Shown here in pieces: positions 12,451 through 23,680 of a DNA stretch of 64,000 bases. The stretch covers positions 129,868 to 193,867 of the forward strand of contig NW_006281108.1 in assembly GCF_000203795.2 (NCBI RefSeq), read 5' to 3'. This DNA is from Batrachochytrium dendrobatidis JAM81. Taxonomy: Eukaryota; Chytridiomycota; Chytridiomycetes; Rhizophydiales. The notes below the pieces were generated by a model. The model did not search any database and was not told where the DNA came from. It saw only the letters and a list, made by a program, of their open reading frames with translations. Position 1 is the stretch's first letter. Each line of letters opens with the position of its first letter. Position numbers and translations under genes: made by a program.

Positions 12451-12945
12451 TATTGTTGCATTCACGAAAATGGAGCGTCAAATGGGCCAAAATATACAAC
12501 CAACAGCCAATCTCATGGAATGTCAGTTTGCTGGACAACATTGTCTTGTAAACTCTCTAGTTTACTAATTTCCTGTTGACTGGCATGTATAGTTGTATTC
12601 CTGAATTGTGGAATCTGTTCTCTTGAACTAGAGCGTGAATATATGATATTTCAGGCTACAATAAAGACAGATTTGAAGTATTAAAACAGTCAAACTTGAG
12701 ATCTAGATTACAACAAATAAATTTAGTGATTTATGATTATGCCAAATGAAAACAATTACAATTTAAAACTAGCTTGTGTGCATCATATAATGGACGCTGT
12801 GTCCATTGAAGAATTGACAGCATCTAATCAAGCCAATGTGTAGTAGAAAGTAAATATTTAATATTATTTATTTCCAAAAAAAGGCAGTCGTTGCAAGATG
12901 AATACAGAGGTGCTCCATTGTGAGTACGGTTGTAGATTCAATAAA
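12451..12945 (+). repeat. dispersed repeat family 1, copy in direct orientation
   Basis: It starts TGTTGCATTCACGAAAATGG and ends near TGAGTACGGTTG, matching the ends of other copies. Positions 12451..12805 are almost identical to the complement of 15058..15412; I saw only about three differences (A/G, A/G, T/C). The copy lies downstream of the six-segment membrane gene and 5' of PUP2. No transposase frame is visible, so it would be non-autonomous. Confidence 0.7.
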
Positions 12946-13030
12946 AATCAGTTGGATATTTATAGTGGGGCTATGTTTGAAAAAGCATACGTCGCTCCCA
13001 TGCTCAAACGCATTCATCCTAGTCCAAGTA

Positions 13031-13981
13031 TCATACCATGTTCTTTTCTACGACATTAGATTCTGAAGATGAATTATATTCGTTTTCGCCTACTAGCATG
13101 CGCATTAGTCGATCTCTTATCAAAGACTCGGCCCATATTATCAGTGACATTATGGTAAATATAGCCAAAAATGCTATCACCCATGCAATTGACATTCCTG
13201 GTGTTTTCCTGATATCCATCAGATTGGCGAAAAATCGATACGGGAAGTCAATGTCAAACCCATACTTTGCTAACCATACCCATAGGGTGTACAGGAAAAT
13301 TGATAGCAAGGTAAATCCAATACTCAGTAGGGGCAGCTTAATCTTGGTTAGCCAGAGTTCAACCTGCATCATAACGAGATTGGCTATATGAGGCGTCATT
13401 ATAAGGAAAAGTAGCGTTCTGTCTGATGTGCTCTCCAATATATATTGAAGAAGCGCCCAGAAAATGGTCAAAACAATCATTGCAAGAGTTTGTGTTGTCG
13501 AAAATAGAAACTGGATCGTGAGTGCAAGCCCCCGTGGAAATTTGGTTTTGAGATCGGCGTCTCGGTACACAATGGACACAATGGACATCATTCTGGATTG
13601 TTGGAATTCGAAAATTAGGTGTCAGTTGTAGATAAAGATAAATCAATATATACAGATCATATGTAGTCTTGAGCCTCGGCATGTATGCAATGAAAATGAG
13701 CACATTTGAGAGTCAAGGATTACAATGAGGCTGTTTCACACATGTCGTTTCACTGAAAATACACCCCACAATCTGGTTGTTATTCAAAAGACTTGAACTT
13801 ACATAAAGTAAATGGTAATACCCGTCCATGAAATAGTAGTGAGATAACGAAAGTATTCCAGTTTGTCAATGCACAACTTCCAAATCATAATCATCAGCGA
13901 GAATGCCGCAAACAGGATTCGAACGACAAGTAGCACCCAACGGGGCACCAGGTACGATGATAGAGCGTCGTTTACCAACAT
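13031..13981 (-). CDS. multi-pass membrane protein, about six segments, unknown function
   Basis: Predicted model complement(join(13031..13592,13803..13981)), 246 residues. Hydrophobic segments can be read at WVLLVVRILFAAFSLMIMIW, YLTTISWTGITIYFI, LTIQFLFSTTQTLAMIVLTIF, TLLFLIMTPHIANLVM, LLSIGFTLLSIFLYTLWVWL and MSIAWVIAFLAIFTIMSLII. The tail is hydrophilic and acidic, ending near EKNMV. The splice joins ATT TAC TTT AT to A ATG ATG TCC and keeps frame. The segment order and the YFRYLTT motif weakly recall the FAR-17a/AIG1 and rolling-stone membrane families, but I cannot confirm this. The gene lies between two inverted copies of a dispersed repeat. An additional upstream exon is possible. Confidence 0.55.
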
Positions 13982-14679
13982 GATATACAGGAACTAGTAC
14001 CGAATAGCTTGATAATTGGATAATAGTTATACAAAGGAAAAGTATGTTATAGCAACCAAACAGACTTGGATAAATAAAATCTGAAACCAAAAGCAGTTTT
14101 AAAAAAGGAGTTCAAAACATCATTTATGAACCTATCGTAGCTCAGTGCCTACTCATGTTGTACACAGCTCACGCCCTTTAAATGCGGTGCAGCTTTACAT
14201 CGTCCTTGCGTGCATCAAGTACTGCAAATTCACAGATATCGGCGTACCGGTGTGTGTTACACTAATTCAAGCGAGAACTTGCAAGCCATACTCATAATTA
14301 AACTCCGCCATAGAACTCGGTTAGACTTTAACGGCTTACATTGTTACATAATGGCTTTGATTAGCTAGTGGAAATTTACAGTCCACGCAACATTCGGATA
14401 GAGTGCTTGAATGTATTGTACTAAAAGCCTCCAATGAACTTTGAAATCAATACATTACCGTCAACAGCGCATCACTTTATTGATCAAGTATATACATATT
14501 TTTAAACTAAGCTTTAGCAAGCCACATTGTTTTTGGTTTCGCCCCATTCGTAGTATCAGCCGAGGTGATGTGTATCATGTACATGTTTAAGCTCGACTAT
14601 GCCTTCAATGCATTCTAGTCTCGTGGTTCTCCCTGGACAAAAGCGTTTGAGGCTGATTGTATACTCAGAAATTCACAGC
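13982..14679. other. non-coding stretch upstream of the membrane gene
   Basis: AT-rich sequence with only short shadow frames. It should contain the promoter of the minus-strand membrane gene. I see no RNA gene or clear repeat. Confidence 0.4.
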
Positions 14680-15412
14680 CGTATTCACGCAAAATAAAAT
14701 ACTCTTGCAGTGATTGCCTCTTGCTTTGAAATAAAAAGTGGCTAAATGCTCATGTGCTTTCCTACTAAAATTTGACTGCTTTTCAACCAACATTCTCAAT
14801 TCTTGTTTGAAATCGCATGCTGTATAAACCCATCTTTATCAAACAACTTTCAGCAGAGATCAAGAATGAACAATATAGAGCTCTGCCTCGCGACATTGTC
14901 ATTTGTCAAACAGTTGGCAAACCATGTCCAATCAGTGAATTTTTAGCTTTGCGGAATGGTATATTGTTTAAAATCAAATGGACATTAAAAATGTCTTGAT
15001 ATCATTGTTCGGAAAATCCTAAAATATCAAAGCACTCACAGCTCTTTTAATCAATTTTGGACACAGCGTCCATTATATGATGCACACAAGCTAGTTTTAA
15101 ATTGTAATTGTTCTCATTTGGCATAATCATAAATCACTAAATTTATTTGTTGTAATCTAGATCTCAAGTTTGACTGTTTTAATACTTCAAATCTGTCTTT
15201 ATTGTAGCCTGAAATATCATATATTCACGCTCTAGTTCAAGAGAACAGATTCCACAATTCAGGAATACAACTATACATGCCAGTCAACAGGAAATTAGTA
15301 AACTAGAGAGTTTACAGGACAATGTTGTCCAGCAAACTGACATTCCATGAGATTGGCTGTTGGTTGTATATTTTGGCCCATTTGACGCCCCACTTTCGTG
15401 AATGCAACAGTA
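14680..15412 (-). repeat. dispersed repeat family 1, inverted copy
   Basis: Read on the minus strand it begins TGTTGCATTCACGAAAGTGGGG and ends TTTGCGTGAATACGGC, the two family termini. Its outer 355 nt (15058..15412) is a near-perfect inverted match to 12451..12805. The inner part (about 14740..15057) differs from the other copy. A 60-codon frame inside (14817..14999) looks like chance. Confidence 0.65.
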
Positions 15413-16388
15413 GTGAGAGTTTGAAGTCTACTGGTAAAGATACGTCTCAAACACATTACCAAGCGCTGGTATAATTACCCTAGCAAAACAGCATCTATAC
15501 ACAAGCTTATAACAATCTACTCTTGCCATTGTAAATATAACTAGACAATGGCTTTTAGCATTGCCCCTTCTAAGCTATATATCAAGCTTCTAAATTCACT
15601 CGGATCAAAGAGCTTAATGCATTACATCATTAGTCTCATGTCAAGCTCTGCTTTCCATAATACAAACAAAACGTAATTCAATATGATGGCGCGTTGGCAC
15701 ACGATTCTGAACTGCTGACGAAAGGGTTTGAGCATTTATAAGGATGCCCATATCTTAGCAGCAAGGGTGAAAGGCAGTCACCTTGTGTAAAATAACAAAT
15801 GCCTAATAGATTGTTACCGGCTAAATGGGGCAATCACGGGGCTGATTTTCAATACAGGCACTTTAGCACAACTCGAGAGATCACCAATAAGGGTAAACAC
15901 TGATATAGGCCAAAGTGACATGTTTGGATTGGCGGACAAGTCACATGTTGGTTGCCCAGTAATACAATACTATTTTAGGGTCGAGTTGGATTACAAGTAG
16001 CCGTTTATTGACTCGAGTTTGTAAATTGTTATCGCTTCAACAATAGGATGTTGAGCCATTCAAAAGCCACTAGCTATTCCCGCGTTTAATAATTTGTTAC
16101 AGGACTAATTTGCCAATTTACGCCCCAATTTCCGTGTAAACATTTCTTATTTAGTGCAAGTGCTTTAAAAGGCATTGGGGCTCGAGTGCTACTATCTTGA
16201 TCCGTAAAACATTTCAATATTGCCTTGAAATATTCACATATTCCTGATTTATCTAGCTGCCACTTGTCCAGTATTCTTTATCCGACTCAGTGATCTCTAC
16301 ATCAGTCAGTTATTTGCTCTAATTCACTGTTGATATCCAATTGTGAGTAAAACTATAAATTTCGAACCTGCGTATATTTTCTCGAGCA
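15413..16388. other. intergenic, no gene seen
   Basis: 976 nt of AT-rich DNA between the inverted repeat copy and the 7TM gene. No frame, RNA gene or array is supported. A short stretch at 16081..16145 (GCGTTTAATAATTTGT, then GTGTAAAC) resembles 5171..5215 upstream of coronin, so it may be a repeat remnant. Confidence 0.4.
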
Positions 16389-17261
16389 ATGTCGGTCCAG
16401 GACAGCCCTATCAGCATTGTAGCCAGTTTGGGTCCATGGGGACCTATGGAGTATGGCAGCCTAATATATGGCCTCATTCTAATTGGAGCAGCAATCATTA
16501 GATTCGGTATACTTTGCACAAAGGGATTCTCTGCTACACCACAAAAAGTATGGGGCACAACTTTGGTTTTGATCTTGGCGCTCATCATACTTGACATGGT
16601 TCTTACCTTTGTACCAGGCGCACTTACTCCTATTTCGCAATGTATTGCCATTCTCTTGCTATGGGTCATTGTTTCCGGTTTCTGGTATTGGCAGGCACGC
16701 TTTTTTTACAACTTGCCACGATCAGTGCGTTATGTCAATCGAGAATTTGTCACTGTCATCACATTTGCTGTAGTGTTTATCAGCTTTGAGCACTTTATCT
16801 TGGCAGCCTCATGTTTTCCGCCACTTTTGCAATATCAACCACAGTTGATGATTATGAGCATGATATGGCTTGGCATCATTGCCATCTGCGATCTCATTCA
16901 AAGCATTCTACTGTTTAGATTTCTTGCAAAAGGATTGGATATTCCTCTCCCTCTCAAGGTGCGATACACCTTCTTTTTTATCGTTAGTGCTTGTAGCATG
17001 ATTGTCGGCATGTTGATCAGTCCTGACCGCCAATATGTTACATTGTACATTGGCGATTTATGTGTTTGCGGGTTTGCGTTGTCCTCCATGTTTTCACTTG
17101 AAACTATATCCGAATGTAGCGCCTTGAGAAGACAGCCCGGATCTCATGTAAAATCCAATGCCACATCCTCTCATCAACTGTCTAGTAGTACACTTATACT
17201 GCCACCTCAAACATCCCAAAAATCACTAAAGATACCACCCAGTGCTATTCTCAACACATAA
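16389..17261 (+). CDS. intronless seven-segment membrane protein
   Basis: One uninterrupted frame of 290 residues from ATG 16389. Seven hydrophobic segments are visible at about residues 22-41, 55-75, 85-102, 118-138, 154-178, 194-214 and 220-242. The N-terminus is short and the tail is Ser/Thr/Pro-rich (about 50 residues). The topology is receptor-like, but I see no diagnostic GPCR motif and no RGS domain, and it does not resemble the 7TM-RGS array further along. It could also be a transporter-like or TMEM protein. The absence of introns contrasts with most neighbours and could reflect retroposition or simply chance. Confidence 0.65.
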   Translation: MSVQDSPISIVASLGPWGPMEYGSLIYGLILIGAAIIRFGILCTKGFSATPQKVWGTTLVLILALIILDMVLTFVPGALTPISQCIAILLLWVIVSGFWYWQARFFYNLPRSVRYVNREFVTVITFAVVFISFEHFILAASCFPPLLQYQPQLMIMSMIWLGIIAICDLIQSILLFRFLAKGLDIPLPLKVRYTFFFIVSACSMIVGMLISPDRQYVTLYIGDLCVCGFALSSMFSLETISECSALRRQPGSHVKSNATSSHQLSSSTLILPPQTSQKSLKIPPSAILNT

Positions 17262-17747
17262 TAATCTTTTACAAATATATTTGGCTTTATATATAGAAAA
17301 ATAAACACGCTAGATTTGATTTAATCGATGAATTGTGGCTTTTGAACTATATCGCATTGATTTGCTCCATGTTTGCTAAACCTTGAAATAATTCTAATCT
17401 CAACAGTACGATTGTAGATTAAATGGATGTTGCCAGTCAACGGCATCAGTTTTTATCTAGTACTTTAAGCGGTTTTGATATACCCAGTCGATATTGTTTG
17501 AGCTTCAGTGCACTGATTAAACATTTGCAAACTGCACTACCAAGTATTCATCCATATATCACAGTGACATTGTAGTGATGACCTTTTACATTGTATCTTG
17601 TAACGCCATCTGTGCATTAGCTATTTTAAAGTATATCTATTGACTCGACCAAAAGCAATGGTGCTTTATTATTCAATAAAAAGTTGGTATTGAATCTTGT
17701 TTAATACGCTATATCAATATTGGTGGTATGCGTCGAGTCATTTTTCC
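17262..17747. other. intergenic, no gene seen
   Basis: 486 nt between two convergent-to-tandem plus-strand genes. It must hold the 3' end of the 7TM gene and the promoter of the next gene. Nothing else is recognised. Confidence 0.4.
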
Positions 17748-18942
17748 ATGGCGTCAATCATTGAAAAGCTTATTTTGTCTGCAGAGAGTGGTGAATTTTA
17801 CTTTAGTTTTCTACACTTGCAGTGTTTTATGCAGACCTTACACCCACCACACAAAACCTATGGCGCTGATCGATCTAGTCGACAAGTATGGATGAGCCGC
17901 AATGATGCAGGTAATCATAACAAGGGCCAAGAGTCTGAATGTGCAAACTATAGTAGTTTTGTAAAGGGATCTGATTGCAAAAATGGGTTTGCTAGACACC
18001 ATATAGTATGGTATACTTATTTTGATGTATTCATATAGACAGCGACACTGCTTCTGATGCCAACTTATCTTCAAGATCATCTCAGTATTCAGAACATAGC
18101 AATGATACGCATGTTCGAACTGAAGTAAAAAAACTCGATCGTGAGTTGCGTAGAGTAAGATCAAGCATATACTCATTATGGTTGTCTGAGAACACCATGT
18201 GAAAACCATGGCTAATACAACTATATATTACGATTTAATTGCAGATGGCTGAATCGAGCACTGGACAAACTGATTCTGCTTTAAAAGCACTAATGAATCA
18301 AACAACAGACGTTTGGTTTAGGTACACCAACCCAATAGGGCTGTATGTTTCAAATCCATGCATTTTGTCATGACATGCATTGGCTGATATCATGTCACAA
18401 ACTATAGACAACATGTCCAATCGCACCAACCACCGTCACGAACTATTCAAAAAAAGATTGCCATGCATTGCCAAACTCCATTCCAATCCACCCAGCATCA
18501 CTATTCAGCAACTTATTTGAATTCAATGAATCCAACCCCAACTTCAAATGCTAATCAACATCGCATCACTTGCACAGATTCAATCCTTCACGATCCAGCA
18601 TTCTCTCTTGTAGGTCTTCATCCAGACATCAGCATCACTGACCAGTTGAATCTTCTTCGTGCTCAAGAAAAGTTTTTTCTTATAGAACAGTGGCGGACTG
18701 CATGGGATCAAGCACGACCACCTGTTCCTAGATGGTATATGCTGAAAAATAAACAGTTTTCGACCGAGGCTAAACGTGCGCGAGTGCTATTGACTTGTGC
18801 TGATCAACAAGAATCAGAATACCAGACACGCATGAATATTTTGTATTTGCATCGTGAGATGTGCAAAGACTTGGACTATCAAGTGTCGGCCATTGATCAA
18901 TCAACCATGATTGAATCGTTCAAAACCACTCAATACACGTGA
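17748..18942 (+). CDS. hypothetical protein, four exons
   Basis: Predicted model join(17748..17910,18039..18154,18245..18321,18408..18942), 296 residues. All junctions keep frame (GCA G|AC; AGA|ATG; AG|A). The middle is Ser/Asp-rich (DSDTASDANLSSRSSQYS) followed by a short charged helix VKKLDREL. The C-terminal half starts Gln/Ser/Pro-rich and ends in a compact region with LLRAQEKFFLIEQWRTAWD, PPVPRWYMLKNKQFS and a helical segment RMNILYLHREMCKDLDYQ. I recognise no family. The N-terminus IIEKLILSAESGEFYFSF superficially recalls methylenetetrahydrofolate reductase but nothing downstream fits. The C-terminal region, with Trp, Arg and Leu spacing, is the best candidate for a conserved domain. 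Confidence 0.55.
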
Positions 18943-19020
18943 TTGTAGTGTTGTTGATGTCAAATAAAAAATGAGTTCGAGTTGATTACTTTCAATATTT
19001 CAAAAACAATTCAACAAGAC

Positions 19021-20447
19021 ATGGAAGTGGGTAAACGTAAAAATGCTGGTAATGGCCGAGACGGAAAAAGAACAAAGCATGACAATTACAAAAAAGTACA
19101 TTCCATCCATTCGCATACGTTTTGTAGATTCTCATTTGCAGTTTAAATACTGAAGTGTTATAGATTCAACTTGGATTTCAGTGATGCTGATCATTCACTG
19201 TAATACATGTTATTATGCATGTTAATATATACAACAAAGGGAACCAGAACTTCTGACAAGTCTTTTACCGTTGAGCCTGGAATGGCTGGAGTCTTGTTTT
19301 CTTGTCATCGAGGAAAAGAAAAGCAATCCACTAGCGAAATCCGAAAACTGTTCACTCAGGTACACCTTTCTAAACTAGAGTCTTGATTTGGTCCTGACTG
19401 TATTTTGGTGGCATAATGCTTCCATAGCGATCAGTGAATACTTACATTGTAAATTTTAAATAGTATGCCGAAGATGTATATCCTGATCATGGAAAAAAGG
19501 TAATGACCGCCGAAGATGGCAACGATGAAAACAGTCAGGATCCAGAGCAAAGTATTGAAGACGCATTTCAAAAAGAGATCACAGAGCTTAAGGATCATGA
19601 AAAAACATACTTGTTCCATTGGGAAAAAACCAGTGTCGAGTGCCTTGTTTTTATGCGTGTAAGTAGTTTCAGTCAATATTGCTGAAAAAATTATTATGGT
19701 GATACATGGATCTAATAATGGCTTGTTGATTTCATTCAAGACGGCTGCACCTGTTCAACCAGAGCAGTTTGTTACACATATTCTGGACGACTTGCTTACC
19801 AAGAATTTAAAACGAACAAGGTGATGCTAAATGTAGCCCATATCTATACCCGACTTGCCAATATCTTGCATTTTATCTAAACTATCTAATACTGTTGATT
19901 CAATGTATAATAGATTCACATCGAGAATAGTACCTCTTACAGATACATGTTTTGCTAATGTGCCAGATATGACTGCGCTTGCCAAAAAAATCACTGCACC
20001 ATTTTTTTCAACCGACGCATCGCAATCCGTTTCTGTAAGCCAATCCATATTCAAGACGATATCCAACGATTGAATCTGTTTACCGTTTTTGCACAAACTA
20101 ATCCCGTTTTTCCAATCTCACAGTATGCGATCATTCCCAAATCGCGCAACAATGATAAAATCAAAAGAGATGATATCATCCAAGTCGTAGCAAACCTGAT
20201 TCCCTCACATCACAAAGTGAATCTCGACAACCCAGATATATGCATTATCGTTGAAGTGTTTAAAAGCATTTGTGGCATGTCAGTGACAAAGGAGTATTAT
20301 AGGTTAAAGCGGTTTAATATTGAGAATTTGGATGATTCTAGTACAATCGCTGGAAAGCTGGCCAAAAGTCGGCAAGATGTCGCTGCAAAGGCTGCTGTTG
20401 AAGTGGATGTCGAGAGTGAAAGTAATGCTAAAACTGATGCTGAATAA
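19021..20447 (+). CDS. TAN1: tRNA acetylation cofactor TAN1/THUMPD1
   Basis: Predicted model join(19021..19095,19240..19359,19464..19658,19741..19820,19914..20034,20124..20447), 304 residues. A basic start (MEVGKRKNAG) leads to PGMAGVLFSCHRGKEKQS, the family's first conserved block. The THUMP domain follows: FTSRIVPLTDTCFANVPDM, then KSRNNDKIKRDDIIQVVANL, then HKVNLDNPDICIIVEVFKSI and SVTKEYYRLKRFNIE. Tan1/THUMPD1 binds tRNA and works with the Kre33/NAT10 acetyltransferase to form ac4C12 in tRNA-Ser and tRNA-Leu. The tail is Ala/Glu/Lys-rich. Every exon phase fits, and homology is clear across the whole protein. Confidence 0.92.
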
Positions 20448-20605
20448 ATACCATCTCTTTAGATATAGTTTGATTGTTGAAAGAACAAAACTAAACAAGA
20501 CACCTGCACTCATTTTATCAAGTTTAATCTACAATTGTTTAAAAACAGGTGTATTGTATGTTCATACCAATAAAAAACAATAAGATGTGCACGACTAATG
20601 TATTA

Positions 20606-23600
20606 TTATTGCTGTTTATCCAAGTTTTGGCTAGAATGACTGTCGCCAGCAGTCCACTCCTGATACTGCTGATCTAGAGCTTCCAGCTGGCTTTTGAGAA
20701 CCTTGACCTCAATATCTAGCATTTGTCTATCCTTCAACAACTCTTTGATTTTCTTGTACGCTTGGGCACTCAGTCCATCAAACTTTTTTTTGTTGTCATC
20801 CATGGCCAGTATGATCCGATCTTTAGAAACAAGTGTGGCCGATAGTTCTTGTTGGGTTTGACCAAGTTTGTGCGTGAGCGAAACGTTTTTATCATGCATG
20901 CTGGCAACTTCGGTTTCAAGAGCCTCGATGCGTTTTGCAGTTTCGGCATCAAGACCAGAATGTGTTTGCTCTGCATCTGTTTGAGTTTGAATCTCGCGAA
21001 GTTGAGTGCTACGGGTTTGAATCTGAACATGACGAACTCGACGTTTTCGCTTGCTATCTGTAGCAGATGATGTGCGAGGAACAGGGGAGATTATGGATGC
21101 ATCTGCTGTGGTAGTGGATATCATTACATCCCCTGCTTCTGATATGGACGCGCCACGTTGGGGAGATTTTACACTAACTGTTCGCTGAGGCAGCCCAGAT
21201 ATCATTTCGCTAGAATGTGAGCGATGCAAAGCCATAGAATTGCCTTGAACATTTAAAGTGTTAGTGGATATAGATTGAAGATGTGGGGGTTCAGCATTGT
21301 TGCTGGAAGATGCAGTCTCGGAGAAAGGCTGGTGCAATTCTGGTGATGTTCGCGATGAAACAAAAGCGGAGTGCATTTTGATCGAGTTGGAATTATGATC
21401 CGTTCCACTGGCCTTGGAATTTTGCAAAGGACTAGGGATCGCATCATCGATGGGGAGCGGGGAATAATCGCTAAACAGAGGTGATGACGAAAATGCAGGC
21501 AATGTGATGGGGATTGTATTGTATACAGGATTAAGAGGATTATTTTTCGCAGAATTGTCCCCTCCACCAAGAATAAATAGCATTGGATGCGTTTCATCAG
21601 CCGTAGTGGCAGTATCCGTTTGATCCATTTCAGGGGATGAATCACTTTCTGCATCGTCGTATTGAATCTCATTAGCAACGTCATCAAAACTGACCACCAG
21701 ATTGGGACGACGAGGCACTTTTGAAACAATCGCATGTAAATCAATTCTGAGGGTTTCAAAAGTAGAGCTGGCATTGAATTCTGTATTGTCCATCAATTCC
21801 TGATCCATCCAATCAAATTCGTCTTCCATATCAATGGACCCATTGTAGTCCCGCGAAGCTTCTATTGTGCTTGTATTTATTGTAGGCTGAGCATCTTCAT
21901 AGTCATACACAGCTCTATTGGCATTGGTACTGTTGGGACCGTACATATCAGACCCAAGCATTTCTCCAGCTGGTTGTTCCCAATGAGTGGCCATGGGTTC
22001 GAATGATGGCTTGCTATTGTTTTCAACATAATTGTTTACACTATAGTGCTGAGCTGAGTTGGGACCAAGAGATAATGTTTGCAACTTGGACTCGGCATCA
22101 GACAGTTCTGTAGATGGAGCGAGTTGACCATTGCGAAAATCAGATTGAGAGTGTTTCTGATTTAGTTTGTGATCATTCGAATGGAGTTCAGTATATGATG
22201 TTTTTTGTTGTAATGACTGCGCATGTAAAGATTCCGACGACAAACTTTGATGTTGAACATACTGCTGGTGTTGGAGTGAGTCTGGAGATGGCATCACGAC
22301 TGAGCGAGTATTTGGTCCAATGGCGGATGAATCTTTTTGATAGTACGGGTCGGCATGATTTGGATTTGAAAGTAAATTTCCAGCTGCATCCTTCAAGGGA
22401 AATTGTGAAGGATGAAAAGCAGCAGAGTCAGGGTTTACAGATGCAGATTGCAGTAGATCTTGCGATGCATTCGAGTGCGATCTAGCCAATGGAGAAACTG
22501 AATCAGTTGACGCGTCCTGTCCTTGTAGTTGATGAATGGGTACAAGAGATGGAACTCCAACCGCTGCCATCTTTGCCCGTTCATATGCAGAATAATCACC
22601 AGCTGGCCCTACTCGTGCTGCATTACCTCCGGATATGCCAACACCTGCTGGTAAATGCGATACATTTGAAGCAGCGGGAGGAACATGGGACTGTCTAGAC
22701 TGCCCTACACGCTGCCCGGGGAGACTCTGCATGCGGGGAAAGGCTACTGTACTTGACAACTGTCTTTGAAGAGCAGTTCCATTTGACATACCACCTTGCA
22801 AAGGATTCTTTGAAGAATAAGATGCATTAAGTGGTGGCTGCTGTCCAGCATAGCTGTATTCATCCTGCGAAAAAGGTACCGCAGTATCACTTGCAGATGA
22901 TGTTTCATGTCTCGCTTCTTGTGGAATAAAGAGTGCTGCAGCACTTCCGCCAGAAGAATTGTTTCTAGGCTGATACACTGGTGGGTAGGATGAATAAGGC
23001 ACTTGCTGTATTGGAGCTGGCGGCTGAGGTTGTGGTCGAGTAATGACTACAGGTGGCTTTTCACTCTTGTCAGTATCTGCTTCCTGCTGCATACTCTTCT
23101 TTCTACCCCACCCAAAAAACGATCCCGCACCAGTCTGTCGTTTCGCCTTTTTCTTTGTCGATGAAGAGTCCATGCGTAGATTGGCCTGTGAACTGGATGG
23201 AGGGGATGGAGGTCCAGTATTTCGTAAAAAGTCTGCAAGGATTTGAGTGTCACTAGGACCCTTGGGCCGAGCTGGACGGTCATTCATAATATCATCCAGC
23301 GATCCACGGCCAATAGGTAGCATGGGCATGAAAGAGGTTGGAGGAGGACTATTGACAGTAGGAATAGCTACTGGAGTGTTGTACGAATCCCGATTACGAC
23401 GAGCAGCGGGCATGACCTGAGTAGGTTGAGGATAGCAATAAAGTTGCTGCTGGGAATAGTAATTATCATCAAAATCAAATTCTCCATTGGAAGGCATCAG
23501 TAGATTAGAAGGCTTCTGTACCAATACTTTTGTCGAGTTGGGGGGGTGTGAACCACCATGAGTAGACGAGGGGTGCTGGTAGGAAGAATTGCTGTTGCCA

Positions 23601-23680
23601 TTGTACTGCATTGGATGAGGTGGTTGCAATGGCTTGTATGATGAGGGCGAATAAGTACTGCTCTGGTACTGTGAATTCAT
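20606..23680 (-). CDS. large disordered Ser/Gln/Pro-rich protein with C-terminal coiled coil
   Basis: A single exon of 1,024 residues. Most of it is low complexity, rich in Ser, Gln, Asn and Pro. Three islands look ordered: PIGRGSLDDIMNDRPARPKG followed by LADFLRNTGPPSPP (about residues 123-160); a basic patch with SFFGWGRKKS (about 187-196); and a coiled coil at about 935-1015 (ETEVASMHDKNVSLTHKLGQ and following Lys/Glu heptads). The DFLRNTGPP block recalls a short motif I associate with fungal scaffold proteins, but I cannot name the family. Acidic stretches (EDEFDWMDQELMD) lie near the middle. A role as a cytoskeletal or polarity scaffold is only a guess. It ends 158 nt from the convergent TAN1 stop. 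Confidence 0.75.
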   Translation of the reverse strand: MNSQYQSSTYSPSSYKPLQPPHPMQYNGNSNSSYQHPSSTHGGSHPPNSTKVLVQKPSNLLMPSNGEFDFDDNYYSQQQLYCYPQPTQVMPAARRNRDSYNTPVAIPTVNSPPPTSFMPMLPIGRGSLDDIMNDRPARPKGPSDTQILADFLRNTGPPSPPSSSQANLRMDSSSTKKKAKRQTGAGSFFGWGRKKSMQQEADTDKSEKPPVVITRPQPQPPAPIQQVPYSSYPPVYQPRNNSSGGSAAALFIPQEARHETSSASDTAVPFSQDEYSYAGQQPPLNASYSSKNPLQGGMSNGTALQRQLSSTVAFPRMQSLPGQRVGQSRQSHVPPAASNVSHLPAGVGISGGNAARVGPAGDYSAYERAKMAAVGVPSLVPIHQLQGQDASTDSVSPLARSHSNASQDLLQSASVNPDSAAFHPSQFPLKDAAGNLLSNPNHADPYYQKDSSAIGPNTRSVVMPSPDSLQHQQYVQHQSLSSESLHAQSLQQKTSYTELHSNDHKLNQKHSQSDFRNGQLAPSTELSDAESKLQTLSLGPNSAQHYSVNNYVENNSKPSFEPMATHWEQPAGEMLGSDMYGPNSTNANRAVYDYEDAQPTINTSTIEASRDYNGSIDMEDEFDWMDQELMDNTEFNASSTFETLRIDLHAIVSKVPRRPNLVVSFDDVANEIQYDDAESDSSPEMDQTDTATTADETHPMLFILGGGDNSAKNNPLNPVYNTIPITLPAFSSSPLFSDYSPLPIDDAIPSPLQNSKASGTDHNSNSIKMHSAFVSSRTSPELHQPFSETASSSNNAEPPHLQSISTNTLNVQGNSMALHRSHSSEMISGLPQRTVSVKSPQRGASISEAGDVMISTTTADASIISPVPRTSSATDSKRKRRVRHVQIQTRSTQLREIQTQTDAEQTHSGLDAETAKRIEALETEVASMHDKNVSLTHKLGQTQQELSATLVSKDRIILAMDDNKKKFDGLSAQAYKKIKELLKDRQMLDIEVKVLKSQLEALDQQYQEWTAGDSHSSQNLDKQQ

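Noticed and set aside
14817..14999. 60-codon frame inside the inverted repeat copy as a transposon protein
   Set aside because: No similarity to any transposase, and other copies of the repeat lack it.
17748..17850. N-terminus resembling methylenetetrahydrofolate reductase (ESGEFYFSF)
   Set aside because: The enzyme's next block (FFPPK and the barrel strands) does not follow in any frame or by any plausible splice.
20770..23283. Several 60-170 codon frames inside the large disordered-protein gene
   Set aside because: They are other-frame shadows of a continuous 1,024-codon frame.
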